A stretch of 39,149 nt of DNA, taken from UBA3064 sp023258775. GTDB lineage: Bacteria; Pseudomonadota; Gammaproteobacteria; Burkholderiales; Burkholderiaceae_E. The notes beneath the pieces are model-generated. The model worked only from the letters and a program-made list of their open reading frames with translations. It searched no databases and had not been told where the DNA came from. The DNA is taken from NCBI GenBank assembly GCA_044355655.1, contig JBIKXS010000030.1, positions 1 through 39,149 of the forward strand. The letters are read 5' to 3'. A program made the translations under genes and the position numbers. Positions 1-8,463 of this stretch are shown one piece after another (the stretch's first letter is position 1; each line of letters starts with the position of its first letter).

Positions 1-250
1 GTAGGTAAGGGTGAAATGGTGGGGTAAGAGCCCACCGCGGCGTTGGCGACAGCGCTGGCAGGCTAAACCCCACCTGGAGCAACACCAAATAGGCATGCGC
101 GCGCCAGCCTTCGTGCTTGGCCCATCGGTGGTCCATCGCTGTTTGCGTATGTGGGTAGGTGGCATGAGCTGGCTTGTAAAAGCCAGCCAAGATGAATGAT
201 CGTCAGGCTTTTAGCCCTACAGAATCCGGCCTACAGACCCACTTTCCCCT
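1..250 (+). ncRNA. rnpB: RNase P RNA, 3' part (5' end outside window)
   Basis: Catalytic RNA of RNase P, which matures tRNA 5' ends. The conserved type-A core is readable: GTGAAATGGTGGGGTAAGAG followed by CCCACCGCG (about 11-39), ACAG, then TAAACCCCACCTGGAGCAA (about 64-82) and CCAAATAGG; near the 3' end GATGAATGATCGTC (about 191-204) is followed by ACAGAATCCGGCCTACAGA. These match the corresponding E. coli M1 RNA blocks in order and spacing. The 3' end at about 250 is placed by analogy with the M1 terminus and is accurate to a few bases. The 5' part, including the start of P4, lies left of the window. mraZ follows on the same strand. Confidence 0.93.
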
Positions 251-263
251 CCCAGCTAAGTCA

Positions 264-292
264 TTGTCATGATTGACAAAATTAGGGTCAAT
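264..292. promoter_or_regulatory. Nested inverted repeats upstream of the dcw promoter
   Basis: TTGTCA (264-269) and TGACAA (274-279) form a perfect 6+6 inverted repeat with a TGAT spacer. ATTGAC (272-277) and GTCAAT (287-292) form a second one, sharing bases with the first. They lie between the rnpB 3' end and the predicted -35 of the mraZ promoter. They may be a protein-binding site, alternative -35 elements, or a weak hairpin after rnpB. No known binding consensus is recognised. Confidence 0.3.
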
Positions 293-296
293 CAAC

Positions 297-325
297 TTGA
301 CCTCGCTTGCCCTTTTCCGTAAAGT
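297..325 (+). promoter_or_regulatory. Predicted sigma70 promoter of the dcw cluster
   Basis: TTGACC (297-302, five of six -35 consensus bases) is followed after exactly 17 bp by TAAAGT (320-325, four of six -10 bases). Transcription would begin near 332, giving a leader of about 140 nt before mraZ. The MraZ boxes begin inside the -10 and continue over the start site, as expected for repression by MraZ. The promoter is inferred from sequence only. Confidence 0.55.
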
Positions 326-357
326 GGCAAATAGTAGGAAAAAGTGGCAAAAAGTGG
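324..357 (+). promoter_or_regulatory. MraZ operator: four direct repeats, 10-bp period
   Basis: Four GTGGC/GTAGG/GTGGC/GTGGT units start at 324, 334, 344 and 354, exactly one helical turn apart and separated by A-rich pentamers. MraZ is known to bind runs of TGGG-like repeats at this spacing in front of its own operon. The position over the -10 and the predicted start site, with mraZ as first downstream gene, supports autoregulation of the cluster. Confidence 0.75.
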
Positions 358-472
358 TGCATCAAGCGATAGCCGATGGCGGTCGGTTTCGTGTTTTTGT
401 GCTCGGTGGCGGCAATTGGCTCAATAAAAGCGGGGTAAGTGTGCACTTGGCAGTCCGGGTGCGCCGATCATT

Positions 473-901
473 ATGTTTCAGGGAACGTCCTCACTGCACC
501 TGGATGCCAAGGGGCGGGTTACCGTGCCTTCAAGGCATCGGGACGTCCTGCTTGCGCAATGCGAGGGTCGACTCACGCTCACCAGACACCCAGATGGATG
601 CCTTTTGTTGTTCCCTCGGGGCACTTGGGAGCTTAAGCGAGAAGAAATTCGTGCCTTTCCAATTGCTGCACGCGACTGGCAGCGGATTTTTCTAGGCAGT
701 GCTGAGGATGTGGACATGGACGGATCGGGTCGCATACTCATTTCCCCCGAGTTGCGGCAGGCCTCAAAGATTGAGCGCCAGACGGTCTTCATGGGCATGG
801 GCGCACACTTCGAACTCTGGGATCCGCCAAGTCTTCACGCTCGGGAACAGCAGGCTATTGACGCCGGCATGCCCGAGGCCTTATCGCATTTCACACTTTA
901 G
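473..901 (+). CDS. mraZ: Transcriptional regulator MraZ
   Basis: DNA-binding repressor of the dcw cluster, 142 residues, the usual family length. Two AbrB-like swapped-hairpin repeats are visible. The first has LDAKGRVTVPSRHR (about residues 10-23). The second has MDGSGRILISPELR (about 82-95). Each carries the D-x-x-G-R-hydrophobic signature. The start at ATG 473 gives the canonical MFQG- N-terminus; there is no strong Shine-Dalgarno sequence before it. It is the first gene of the cluster, about 115 bp downstream of the four-repeat operator it probably binds. rsmH follows after 19 bp. Confidence 0.96.
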   Translation: MFQGTSSLHLDAKGRVTVPSRHRDVLLAQCEGRLTLTRHPDGCLLLFPRGTWELKREEIRAFPIAARDWQRIFLGSAEDVDMDGSGRILISPELRQASKIERQTVFMGMGAHFELWDPPSLHAREQQAIDAGMPEALSHFTL

Positions 902-920
902 GCTGGGACGATTGCACCAT

Positions 921-1976
921 GTGTCCCACCGTCCTGTCTTGCTCGGCGCAGCGCTTGATGCACTCCGTGTCAAACCCGATGGCAGCTATTTGGATGCGAC
1001 CTTCGGTCGTGGTGGTCATGCGCGCGCGATCTTTGCAGCACTTGGGGAGGGAGGGCGCTTGATTGCGATCGACCGCGACCCCCAGGCCATTGCCTTCGGC
1101 GCTAACTTGCCGCAGGCCTGGGATTTACCCGATTGCGGCGCAGGCTTTGATCTTATGCATGCGCGGTTTGGTGCGCTTTCCGATGCGCTTGATCGCTGTG
1201 GGGTGGATCAGCTTGATGGTGTTTTGTTTGACCTTGGTGTGTCCTCGCCTCAACTTGATCAGGCCGAGCGTGGCTTTAGCTTCAGGTTGGATGGCCCATT
1301 GGATATGCGTATGAATCCTGCTGAGGGATTGAGCGCAAGACAATGGCTGCGCGAGGCAACGAGTGAGGCGATCGAAGCGGTTTTGCGTGATCTTGGCGAG
1401 GAGCGCCAGGCCAAGGCAATCGCCAAGGCAATCAAGTTGCGCTTTGAGTCAGAGGGTGAGTCCGCACTCCAAACCACGGCCGAGCTTGCCGCCTTGATTC
1501 AACAGGTGTTGCGACGACGTGGTGTGCGGCGCGATGACGGCAAAGACCTGGCAACCCGCAGTTTCCAGGCGATTCGCATGAAGGTAAATCAGGAGTTGGA
1601 GGAAATTGACGCTGGCCTTGAGCAGGCGCTTGAGCGTCTTGCGCCTAAGGCTTGCCTCGCTGTGATTAGCTTTCACTCGATTGAAGATCGCAGGGTCAAG
1701 CAGTTTTTCGCCCGGCAAAGCGGTGCTTTGGCCGAAAGAGACCCCATCACCGGTGCGGTGCGGCGTGAAGCGTGGCCGATTCTGTCGGTCCACCGTCACC
1801 TGCCCGATGCCCAGGAAATTAAAGATAACCCAAGAGCGCGCTCGGCAGTCTTGCGTTTTGCCTATAGGAACGCCTATCACAACGCCCAGAACGCCCATCA
1901 CAACGCCCAGAATACCCATCACAACGACCAGCCCGAAGGCGCGATCAATCGGCGCGCGATCGGAGGGGAGCACTGA
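921..1976 (+). CDS. rsmH: 16S rRNA (cytosine(1402)-N(4))-methyltransferase
   Basis: S-adenosylmethionine-dependent methylation of N4 of C1402 in the 16S rRNA decoding centre. The AdoMet loop DATFGRGGHA lies near residues 26-35, and the family blocks VLFDLGVSSPQLD, RGFSFR, GPLDMRM and ISFHSIEDR are all present. I chose GTG 921 because it places the conserved N-terminal SHRPVLL directly after the start; upstream in-frame sequence overlaps mraZ and lacks family similarity. The product is 351 residues, about 40 longer than E. coli RsmH. Most of the extra length is a C-terminal tail built from three seven-residue repeats (NAYHNAQ, NAHHNAQ, NTHHNDQ). The stop overlaps the ftsL start by one base. 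Confidence 0.95.
   Translation: MSHRPVLLGAALDALRVKPDGSYLDATFGRGGHARAIFAALGEGGRLIAIDRDPQAIAFGANLPQAWDLPDCGAGFDLMHARFGALSDALDRCGVDQLDGVLFDLGVSSPQLDQAERGFSFRLDGPLDMRMNPAEGLSARQWLREATSEAIEAVLRDLGEERQAKAIAKAIKLRFESEGESALQTTAELAALIQQVLRRRGVRRDDGKDLATRSFQAIRMKVNQELEEIDAGLEQALERLAPKACLAVISFHSIEDRRVKQFFARQSGALAERDPITGAVRREAWPILSVHRHLPDAQEIKDNPRARSAVLRFAYRNAYHNAQNAHHNAQNTHHNDQPEGAINRRAIGGEH
1869..1931 (+). repeat. Three tandem 21-bp units in the 3' end of rsmH
   Basis: Units 1869-1889, 1890-1910 and 1911-1931 follow the pattern AACGCCCATCAC-AACGCCCAG with a few substitutions. They keep the reading frame and encode seven-residue repeats rich in Asn, His, Ala and Gln, beyond the conserved methyltransferase domain. 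Confidence 0.9.
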
Positions 1977-2365
1977 TGGCTTATCGCATCAATTTTTTGT
2001 TGGTGCTTGCGCTGATTGCCTGCTCGCTCGCTTTGGTCGACTCGCAACATCGGGCACGCAAGCTTTTCATTGATTTGGAGCGTGCGCAAACCCGCAGCAA
2101 AGAGCTCGATATTCAATGGAAGCAATTGCAGCTAGACCAATTGCAACTGGCCAAAGCCTCAATGATTGATTTGAAGGCGCGACGTGACCTGGGCATGATT
2201 TCAGCCTCGGCTGACCGAACCGTCTACCTCACGATGCCACCTTTGGCAATGCGTCGCCAAGAGGCGTCGCTGGCAGTTGCAGCAGGTGAGGCTGCAAACA
2301 ACCCCGCAGCGCCTGGCGTTTTGCCCTTGATTGGGCCGCAAACGCCATCAGGCCCAAGACCGTGA
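1976..2365 (+). CDS. ftsL: Cell division protein FtsL
   Basis: Small bitopic divisome protein that forms the FtsQLB complex. It has 129 residues: a very short cytoplasmic N-terminus, a membrane segment at about 7-21 (FLLVLALIACSLALV), then a charged helical stretch (about 25-70) suited to a coiled coil with FtsB, including RRDLGMI. A Pro/Ala-rich tail follows. It is identified by size, topology and position between rsmH and ftsI more than by motif, as usual for this fast-evolving family. The ATG overlaps the rsmH TGA (TGATG). Confidence 0.88.
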   Translation: MAYRINFLLVLALIACSLALVDSQHRARKLFIDLERAQTRSKELDIQWKQLQLDQLQLAKASMIDLKARRDLGMISASADRTVYLTMPPLAMRRQEASLAVAAGEAANNPAAPGVLPLIGPQTPSGPRP

Positions 2366-2375
2366 GCGCGTGCAG

Positions 2376-4292
2376 ATGAGCACACAGCATCAAAACGGTG
2401 GCCAGAGTTTAGGTCCGCAAGCTGTGCGCAAGCGTCGCCCGCGGGCCGTGTCGATGAATGCAACCCCTTTGTTGCAGGTCAAGCTTTCGAATCTGCGCTC
2501 AAGAATTGCATTTTTCTTGTTAACGCTTGGTTTTCTCGCGCTGATGGCAAGGGCAGTCTGGCTTCAGGTGATCTCTCAGGATTTTCTCCAGCGCCAGGGT
2601 GAGGTTCGCTATCAGCGCACCCTTGAGTTGCCCGCTTCTCGCGGCAAGATACTCGATCGAAATGGTAATACGCTTGCAACCAGCCTGCCAGCAAGTGCGG
2701 TTTGGGTGAATCCGCCAGAGTTTCGTGCCAGTGAACAGCAGCTTAGCCAGTTAGCGAAGTTACTTGGTATGCGGCTTGGCGATATTCAGCAGCGAGTTGC
2801 TCAGGAGGAGAAGACCTTTGTCTATTTGAAGCGTCAGGTTGACGCTGAGGTGGCTCGTCAAGTTGAAGCGTTACAAATTGCGGGTTTGCATTTGCGGCGC
2901 GAATACAAACGTTATTACCCCGAAGGCGATACGGCTGCGCATGTGGTCGGCTTCACGAATGTTGAAGACAGTGGCCAAGAAGGTATTGAGTTGTCGCGGG
3001 AAAAAGTGCTGTCAGGCGTTGCGGGCTCGCGGGTGGTTATCCGTGACCGGCTCGGTCGAATTATTGAAGATGTGCGTGAAGTGCGCGATCCCCAGCACGG
3101 GAGAGATCTCGCTTTATCGCTCGATAGCAAAATTCAGTTCATCGCTTTTAACGCGATTCGAGACGCCGTCGAGGTTCACCGTGCCAAGGCCGCTGCCGCG
3201 GTTGTGATTGATGTTCAGACTGGTGAGCTGCTTGCGCTGGCGAATTGGCCAAGTTACAACCCCAATCAACGCAGCCACCTCTCGGGCGCTCAGCTGCGCA
3301 ATCGGGTGATCACCGATATTTTCGAGCCGGGCTCGACGATGAAGCCCTTTACCACGGCGCTCGCACTAGATTCAAACCGGGTGCGTCCGGAGAGCACCTT
3401 TAATGTCGCACCGGGCCGCATGACGATTGGCAGCCATACGATTAACGACGCCCATGCTTATGGTGTGCTGACCGTTGAGCAAATCCTGCAAAAGTCATCC
3501 AATGTGGGCACGGCGAAGATGGCCTTGCAAATGCCGCCCCAGGAAATGTGGCAGCTTTTCACACAGGTCGGTTTTGGTCAGGCACCAGACATCGGTTTCC
3601 CGGGTGCTGTGGCAGGCCGTGTTAGGCCGCATCGCGGCTGGAAACCGATCGAACAGGCAACCATGTCATACGGACACGGGATTTCGGTTTCGCTCTTACA
3701 GTTGGCGAGGGCTTATTCGATTTTTGCCCGTGATGGTGAACTAATTCCAGTGACGATGCTTAAACACGCTGAGCGGGTCGATGGTGAGACGGTGATTCGA
3801 AAAGATACCGCCAAAGCAGTGCGTCATATGCTGGAGTTGGCAGCTGGCCCCGGTGGCACCGCACCCCAGGCGCAAATCCAGGGGTATCGTGTTGCAGGCA
3901 AAACCGGTACGGCACACAAACTGGAAAACGGGCGCTATGCCAACAAGTATGTGGCCTCCTTCGTCGGTTTTGCACCTGTGTCAGATCCTAGGATCATTAT
4001 TGCAGTCATGGTTGATGAGCCATCAGCCGGCAAGTACTATGGTGGTCTGGTCGCAGCCCCGGTGTTTTCGCGTATCGGCGGCGAAAGCTTGCGAGCCCTA
4101 AGGGTGATGCCTGATGCCAATATGCAGGCCTTTGTGCCCAAGGCGGGACAGATTAATCTGCAGCCAGCTCAGGAACCCGCACCGCCTGCGGTGGCCGTTC
4201 CGATAGAAAGCGCCGCGGCGCCTGCCAGCACTGAGGGCACCGATGAGGGGTCACAAACCCTTTTGGCGAGTCGAGGAGCAAACAAGCGATGA
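2376..4292 (+). CDS. ftsI: Peptidoglycan D,D-transpeptidase FtsI (PBP3)
   Basis: Septal transpeptidase that crosslinks peptidoglycan with FtsW. It has 638 residues from ATG 2376. After a basic cytoplasmic tail there is one membrane helix (about 47-63, FFLLTLGFLALMARAVW), the pedestal domain with RGKILDRNG, then the transpeptidase domain with S320-TMK, S374-S-N and K509-TGT. All catalytic motifs are intact. An in-frame TTG at 2331 exists but lies inside ftsL, so ATG 2376, 10 bp after ftsL, is preferred. The C-terminal ~50 residues are a low-complexity Pro/Ala tail. The stop overlaps murE by ATGA. Confidence 0.96.
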   Translation: MSTQHQNGGQSLGPQAVRKRRPRAVSMNATPLLQVKLSNLRSRIAFFLLTLGFLALMARAVWLQVISQDFLQRQGEVRYQRTLELPASRGKILDRNGNTLATSLPASAVWVNPPEFRASEQQLSQLAKLLGMRLGDIQQRVAQEEKTFVYLKRQVDAEVARQVEALQIAGLHLRREYKRYYPEGDTAAHVVGFTNVEDSGQEGIELSREKVLSGVAGSRVVIRDRLGRIIEDVREVRDPQHGRDLALSLDSKIQFIAFNAIRDAVEVHRAKAAAAVVIDVQTGELLALANWPSYNPNQRSHLSGAQLRNRVITDIFEPGSTMKPFTTALALDSNRVRPESTFNVAPGRMTIGSHTINDAHAYGVLTVEQILQKSSNVGTAKMALQMPPQEMWQLFTQVGFGQAPDIGFPGAVAGRVRPHRGWKPIEQATMSYGHGISVSLLQLARAYSIFARDGELIPVTMLKHAERVDGETVIRKDTAKAVRHMLELAAGPGGTAPQAQIQGYRVAGKTGTAHKLENGRYANKYVASFVGFAPVSDPRIIIAVMVDEPSAGKYYGGLVAAPVFSRIGGESLRALRVMPDANMQAFVPKAGQINLQPAQEPAPPAVAVPIESAAAPASTEGTDEGSQTLLASRGANKR

Positions 4293-5884
4293 CGCCAGGC
4301 GCTTGCCCACCGCTCGAACTGACATCGGTGTTGAACTGGCTCAGGCGAAAGTCTGCACCAGGGGCCAAGTTGCGCTCGGATAGCCGAATGGTGCACACGG
4401 GTGATATTTTCTTTGCACTTCCAGGTTTACGTCGTCAAGCGCAGTCGTATGTGGGCGATGCGCTCAAGCGCGGTGCAAGTGCTGTACTTTTGGCTGATAG
4501 TCAGCTTGAGATCGGAGTCGAGGCCCCCTTGTTGCCTGTTGCAGGTCTTGCCTCGTTTGCGGGCGAGCTTGCAGCTGCCTATCTTAACTATCCGTCCCGC
4601 CGTCTTCCGGTTATCGCAGTCACTGGCACGAACGGTAAGACCAGTGTGTCACACTGGATCGCACAGGCCTGGTCCAAACCTGCTGCAGTGATCGGTACAC
4701 TTGGTGCGGGTCTCATGGGTGCTGCTCAGCCGCTCGAGGCTTTCGGATTGACAACACCCGATGCTGTGCGTCTGCAGCAAATGCTCGGTGATTTTGCCGA
4801 ACAAGGCGCAAGTCTCATCGCGATTGAAGCCTCATCAATCGGTTTGGATCAGGGGCGCCTGCAAGGCCTAGAGCCTGCAGTCGCGGTCTTCACCAATCTA
4901 AGCCGAGATCACCTCGACTATCACGCCGATATGCATGCGTATGCGCAGGCAAAAGCGCGTCTCTTTGCAATGCTTGGTTCAGCTCGTGCCAGCGCTGCTC
5001 AGGCGCAAGCGGTCATCAACATTGATGATGTTTGGGCGCGAGCGATGATCGAAGCCTGTCCTCCGGGTTGTACGCTGTGGTTTTACAGCGTACAAGATGA
5101 GCCAGACGCAGCTAAAGCTTTAGCGTCTCAACACCAGGCGCACTTGTTGTGGGCCCGTCACGCCCCAGCGGATCATCAGTCAGGCTTGCAATGGGCGCGG
5201 TTTGAGCCCGGCAAGCCCAAGGCAGTCGACCAGGGCCAGTTGCAGCTTGGTCTTATGGGGCGCTTTAATGCCGCAAACGCCCTGGCGGTTGCCTGCACCC
5301 TGATGGCTTTGGGTCAGTGCACACAAGACGCTGTTCAATCGCTTGGCGCGCTCAAGCCTGTACCGGGCCGGATGCAATGTATGGGTACGGCACAAACACC
5401 TCTGGTGGTGGTTGACTACGCTCATACGCCTGACGCGGTGGCGCAAGTGCTTGTTGCCTTGAGGTCGGTTACCGAGCAACGTCAGGGTCGTTTGCACTGC
5501 TTGCTTGGTGCTGGCGGTGATCGCGATCCGGGCAAGCGACATGCCATGGGCGCTCTTGCCATCAAGGCATGCGACAGGCTTTGTCTGACTAGTGATAATC
5601 CGCGCGATGAAGATCCTCAAGTGATTTGCGAGGCCTTAAGACAAGGCGCAATCAATGTTTGCCCCGAGGCAGCGCATGACGCCAGACGATTGCTTGTTGA
5701 CGTCGACCGAGGATCGGCAATCGATCACATCATTGCAAGCGCCGCTGCCTGCGATGTGATTCTGATTGCAGGTAAAGGACACGAAAGCTATCAGGAAGTG
5801 CGTGGTCATCGGCAGCACTTCGATGACAGTGAGCATGCCCAGCATGCTTTGAAAAGGCACTGGCCGCTTGAGGTCCGAGCCTGA
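4289..5884 (+). CDS. murE: UDP-MurNAc-tripeptide synthetase (meso-DAP adding)
   Basis: Cytoplasmic Mur ligase that adds the third stem-peptide residue to UDP-MurNAc-L-Ala-D-Glu. It has 531 residues and three Mur domains; the ATP loop TGTNGKTS spans 112-119. The D436-N-P-R439 motif is the hallmark of enzymes selecting meso-diaminopimelate over lysine, so the wall is DAP type. The start ATG overlaps the ftsI stop (ATGA) and the stop overlaps murF by one base. Slightly longer than the E. coli enzyme (495), with extra length spread over loops. Confidence 0.97.
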   Translation: MTPGACPPLELTSVLNWLRRKSAPGAKLRSDSRMVHTGDIFFALPGLRRQAQSYVGDALKRGASAVLLADSQLEIGVEAPLLPVAGLASFAGELAAAYLNYPSRRLPVIAVTGTNGKTSVSHWIAQAWSKPAAVIGTLGAGLMGAAQPLEAFGLTTPDAVRLQQMLGDFAEQGASLIAIEASSIGLDQGRLQGLEPAVAVFTNLSRDHLDYHADMHAYAQAKARLFAMLGSARASAAQAQAVINIDDVWARAMIEACPPGCTLWFYSVQDEPDAAKALASQHQAHLLWARHAPADHQSGLQWARFEPGKPKAVDQGQLQLGLMGRFNAANALAVACTLMALGQCTQDAVQSLGALKPVPGRMQCMGTAQTPLVVVDYAHTPDAVAQVLVALRSVTEQRQGRLHCLLGAGGDRDPGKRHAMGALAIKACDRLCLTSDNPRDEDPQVICEALRQGAINVCPEAAHDARRLLVDVDRGSAIDHIIASAAACDVILIAGKGHESYQEVRGHRQHFDDSEHAQHALKRHWPLEVRA

Positions 5885-7293
5885 TGTTTACGCTCGCTCA
5901 AGCCCAGTCATGGATTAAGGACGCAAAACTTGTGGGCGATGCTGACCACAGGGTCGATCGGGTTTGCACCGACTCGCGCCAGGCCAAGTCGGGTGATTTA
6001 TTTGTGCCTTTGGTCGGTGAACGTTTTGATGCGCATGCCTTTATTGGCCAGGTTATCGGCGCAGGCGTACGCGCTGTTTTAAGCGCTCAAAGCCTCTCGC
6101 CCGATGCCTTAATTGATGGGCAAATCCAACGTGGCGTGATCCATGGCTTGCAAGTGCCCGACACCACGACCGCTTTGCAGCAGCTTGCGGCAGGCTGGCG
6201 TCGAGAATTCTCCCTTCCTGTTATCGCGGTGACCGGCAGTAATGGCAAAACAACCGTCAAGGAGATGATCGCAAGCATCCTGAGGTTCGCCTACGGCGAG
6301 GCCGCGCTTGCAAGTCAGGGCAATCTCAACAACGGTTATGGCGTCCCAATGTCGGTTTTGCGACTGCGGGCTGATCACCGCGCGGCAGTGTTTGAGTTGG
6401 GTATCAATCAAGTCGGTGAAATGGCTCAACTTTGCCCGATCGCACAGCCCACGCTTACGCTTGTCAATAATGCACAGCGTGAGCATCAGGAGTTTTTGCA
6501 TGGTGTTGAGGCTTCGGCGCGCGAAAACGGCGCTGCGATCAGCCAGCTGAAAGCCGATGGGATTGCGGTGTTCCCGGGCGACGATCAATGCGCGGCAATT
6601 TGGCAGTCCTTGGCAGGCAATCGTCACTGTGTTTGCTTTGGTTGGCAGGATCATTGGCCTGTTCATGCCACTGAACTGAGCCTAACAGGCTTTCGCTTGC
6701 ACTGCCTCGGCGAACAGGCGATGGTAAAACTCCGTATCGCGGGTCGCCACAATATTCGCAATGCGATGGCAGCAGCGGCTTGCTGCCGCGCAATCGGGCT
6801 GAGTCTTGAGCAAATCGTCACGGGGCTGGAACAATTCGAACCTGTCGGCGGTCGTTTGCGGCAGATTCCCTTGCACGCACGGGCCCTGCTGATCGACGAC
6901 AGCTACAACGCCAATCCCGATTCGGTACGCGCCGCGATTGATGTGCTTGCAAGCATGGCCGGCGAGCGTTTCCTGGTGCTTGGCGATATGGGCGAGGTTG
7001 GCGATCAGGGCGATGCCTTTCACGAGGAAGTCGGGGTTTATGCGCGCAGCTGCGGCATCGATCAATTGTGGTTACTTGGCGATGCCACCGTCCACAGTGC
7101 CAGGGGCTTTGGCGAACGGGCAAGGCATTTCGGTGATGATATTCAGGCTTTAATCGACGCGCTTGCCTCAGGGCTCGATCCCGACCATTTATCGGATAAG
7201 GCATCGGTATTGGTGAAGGGTTCGCGTTTCATGGCCATGGAACGGGTGGTCAAGGCGCTTACCGAAGATCAACATGTCAAGGTGCCCTTGTAA
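5884..7293 (+). CDS. murF: UDP-MurNAc-tripeptide:D-Ala-D-Ala ligase
   Basis: Last cytoplasmic Mur ligase, attaching D-Ala-D-Ala to complete UDP-MurNAc-pentapeptide. It has 469 residues. The N-terminal domain contains DSRQAKSGDLFVPL (about 31-44), the ATP loop is TGSNGKTT (117-124), followed by GNLNNGYGVP, FELGINQVGEM and, in the C-terminal domain, IDDSYNANPDS. TGATG junctions at both ends suggest coupled translation with murE and mraY. Confidence 0.97.
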   Translation: MFTLAQAQSWIKDAKLVGDADHRVDRVCTDSRQAKSGDLFVPLVGERFDAHAFIGQVIGAGVRAVLSAQSLSPDALIDGQIQRGVIHGLQVPDTTTALQQLAAGWRREFSLPVIAVTGSNGKTTVKEMIASILRFAYGEAALASQGNLNNGYGVPMSVLRLRADHRAAVFELGINQVGEMAQLCPIAQPTLTLVNNAQREHQEFLHGVEASARENGAAISQLKADGIAVFPGDDQCAAIWQSLAGNRHCVCFGWQDHWPVHATELSLTGFRLHCLGEQAMVKLRIAGRHNIRNAMAAAACCRAIGLSLEQIVTGLEQFEPVGGRLRQIPLHARALLIDDSYNANPDSVRAAIDVLASMAGERFLVLGDMGEVGDQGDAFHEEVGVYARSCGIDQLWLLGDATVHSARGFGERARHFGDDIQALIDALASGLDPDHLSDKASVLVKGSRFMAMERVVKALTEDQHVKVPL

Positions 7294-8462
7294 TGCTGCT
7301 TGAACTTGCTCAATGGCTTGCCAAGGACATTCGCGCCTTTTCGGTCTTCAATTACATCACCTTGCGTGCTGCCCTGGCCACGTTAACGGCGCTCGCCTTT
7401 GGCTTGTTACTCGGGCCCTGGGTGATCCGAAGGCTAGCCGCGCTAAAAATTGGCCAGGCCGTGCGCGATGACGGGCCGCAAACGCATTTGGTGAAAAAGG
7501 GCACCCCGACCATGGGCGGTGCTTTGATTTTGCTGGTTTTGGGTTTATCGACCCTGCTTTGGGCGGATTTAGATAATCGGTTTATTTGGATCGTGCTCTT
7601 AGTGACCTTTGGGTTTGGATGGATCGGCTGGGTTGATGATTACCGCAAGGTGGTCCATCGTGATCCACAGGGCATGCCGGCAAGAGAAAAATACTTTTGG
7701 CAGTCCTTAATCGGCGTACTCGCTGCGGTATGGCTTGCCTTTGCAGTGCCCGCCCAAAGTAACAGCGAGGCCTTGAACCTCTTTTTGCGCTGGGTGGAAT
7801 CAGGGCTGGACATGGATTTACCGCCCCGGGCCGACTTGATCGTGCCCTTTTTCAAAAATGTTGCTTACCCGCTCGGTGTGCTTGGCTTCATGATTCTGAG
7901 CTACTTCGTGATTGTTGGTACCAGCAATGCCGTCAACCTCACCGACGGCGCTGATGGCCTGGCGACGATGCCCACGGTCATGGTCGGAAGTGCGCTTGGG
8001 GTTTTTGCCTATGTGACCGGTCATGCGGTTTTTGCGAAGTATTTGTTGATTCCTCATGTACCTGGTGCGGGTGAACTGACGGTGTTTTGTGGCGCATTGG
8101 CAGGCGCCGGATTGGCATTTCTGTGGTTTAACGCCTATCCAGCCCAGGTCTTTATGGGCGACGTTGGCGCACTTGCGCTTGGAGGGGCTCTGGGCACGGT
8201 TGCTGTCATCGTGCGTCAGGAGATCGTCTTATTCATCATGGGCGGGGTCTTTGTTGCCGAGACGATTTCTGTGATGTTGCAGGTCGGCTGGTTCAAATAC
8301 ACCAAGCGACGCTACGGCGAAGGCCGGCGAATTTTTCGGATGGCGCCTTTGCACCACCACTTCGAAGTGGGTGGTGTGAGTGAGTCACAGGTGGTCGTGC
8401 GGTTTTGGATCGTGACCATGATGCTGGTTTTGTTTGGTCTTTCAACGCTTAAGTTGCGCTGA
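7293..8462 (+). CDS. mraY: Phospho-MurNAc-pentapeptide transferase MraY
   Basis: Inner-membrane enzyme that transfers phospho-MurNAc-pentapeptide to undecaprenyl phosphate, giving lipid I. It has 389 residues and many hydrophobic helices, consistent with the ten-helix family fold. Diagnostic blocks: KKGTPTMGG (68-76), the Mg-binding aspartates D115-D116 in GWVDDYRK, NAVNLTDGADGLA, and the HHHFE loop near the C-terminus. The ATG overlaps the murF stop by one base; murD begins one base after its stop. Confidence 0.97.
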   Translation: MLLELAQWLAKDIRAFSVFNYITLRAALATLTALAFGLLLGPWVIRRLAALKIGQAVRDDGPQTHLVKKGTPTMGGALILLVLGLSTLLWADLDNRFIWIVLLVTFGFGWIGWVDDYRKVVHRDPQGMPAREKYFWQSLIGVLAAVWLAFAVPAQSNSEALNLFLRWVESGLDMDLPPRADLIVPFFKNVAYPLGVLGFMILSYFVIVGTSNAVNLTDGADGLATMPTVMVGSALGVFAYVTGHAVFAKYLLIPHVPGAGELTVFCGALAGAGLAFLWFNAYPAQVFMGDVGALALGGALGTVAVIVRQEIVLFIMGGVFVAETISVMLQVGWFKYTKRRYGEGRRIFRMAPLHHHFEVGGVSESQVVVRFWIVTMMLVLFGLSTLKLR

Positions 8463-8463
8463 G

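Noticed and set aside
11..199. 62-residue forward open frame at the left edge
   Set aside because: It lies wholly within the RNase P RNA and shows no protein-like pattern.
1449..1973. 174-codon reverse open frame opposite rsmH
   Set aside because: Shadow of rsmH; its repetitive GVVMGVLGVV stretch is only the complement of the 21-bp rsmH repeats.
2331..2376. Upstream TTG start for ftsI
   Set aside because: It lies inside ftsL and adds no conserved residues; ATG 2376 follows ftsL directly.
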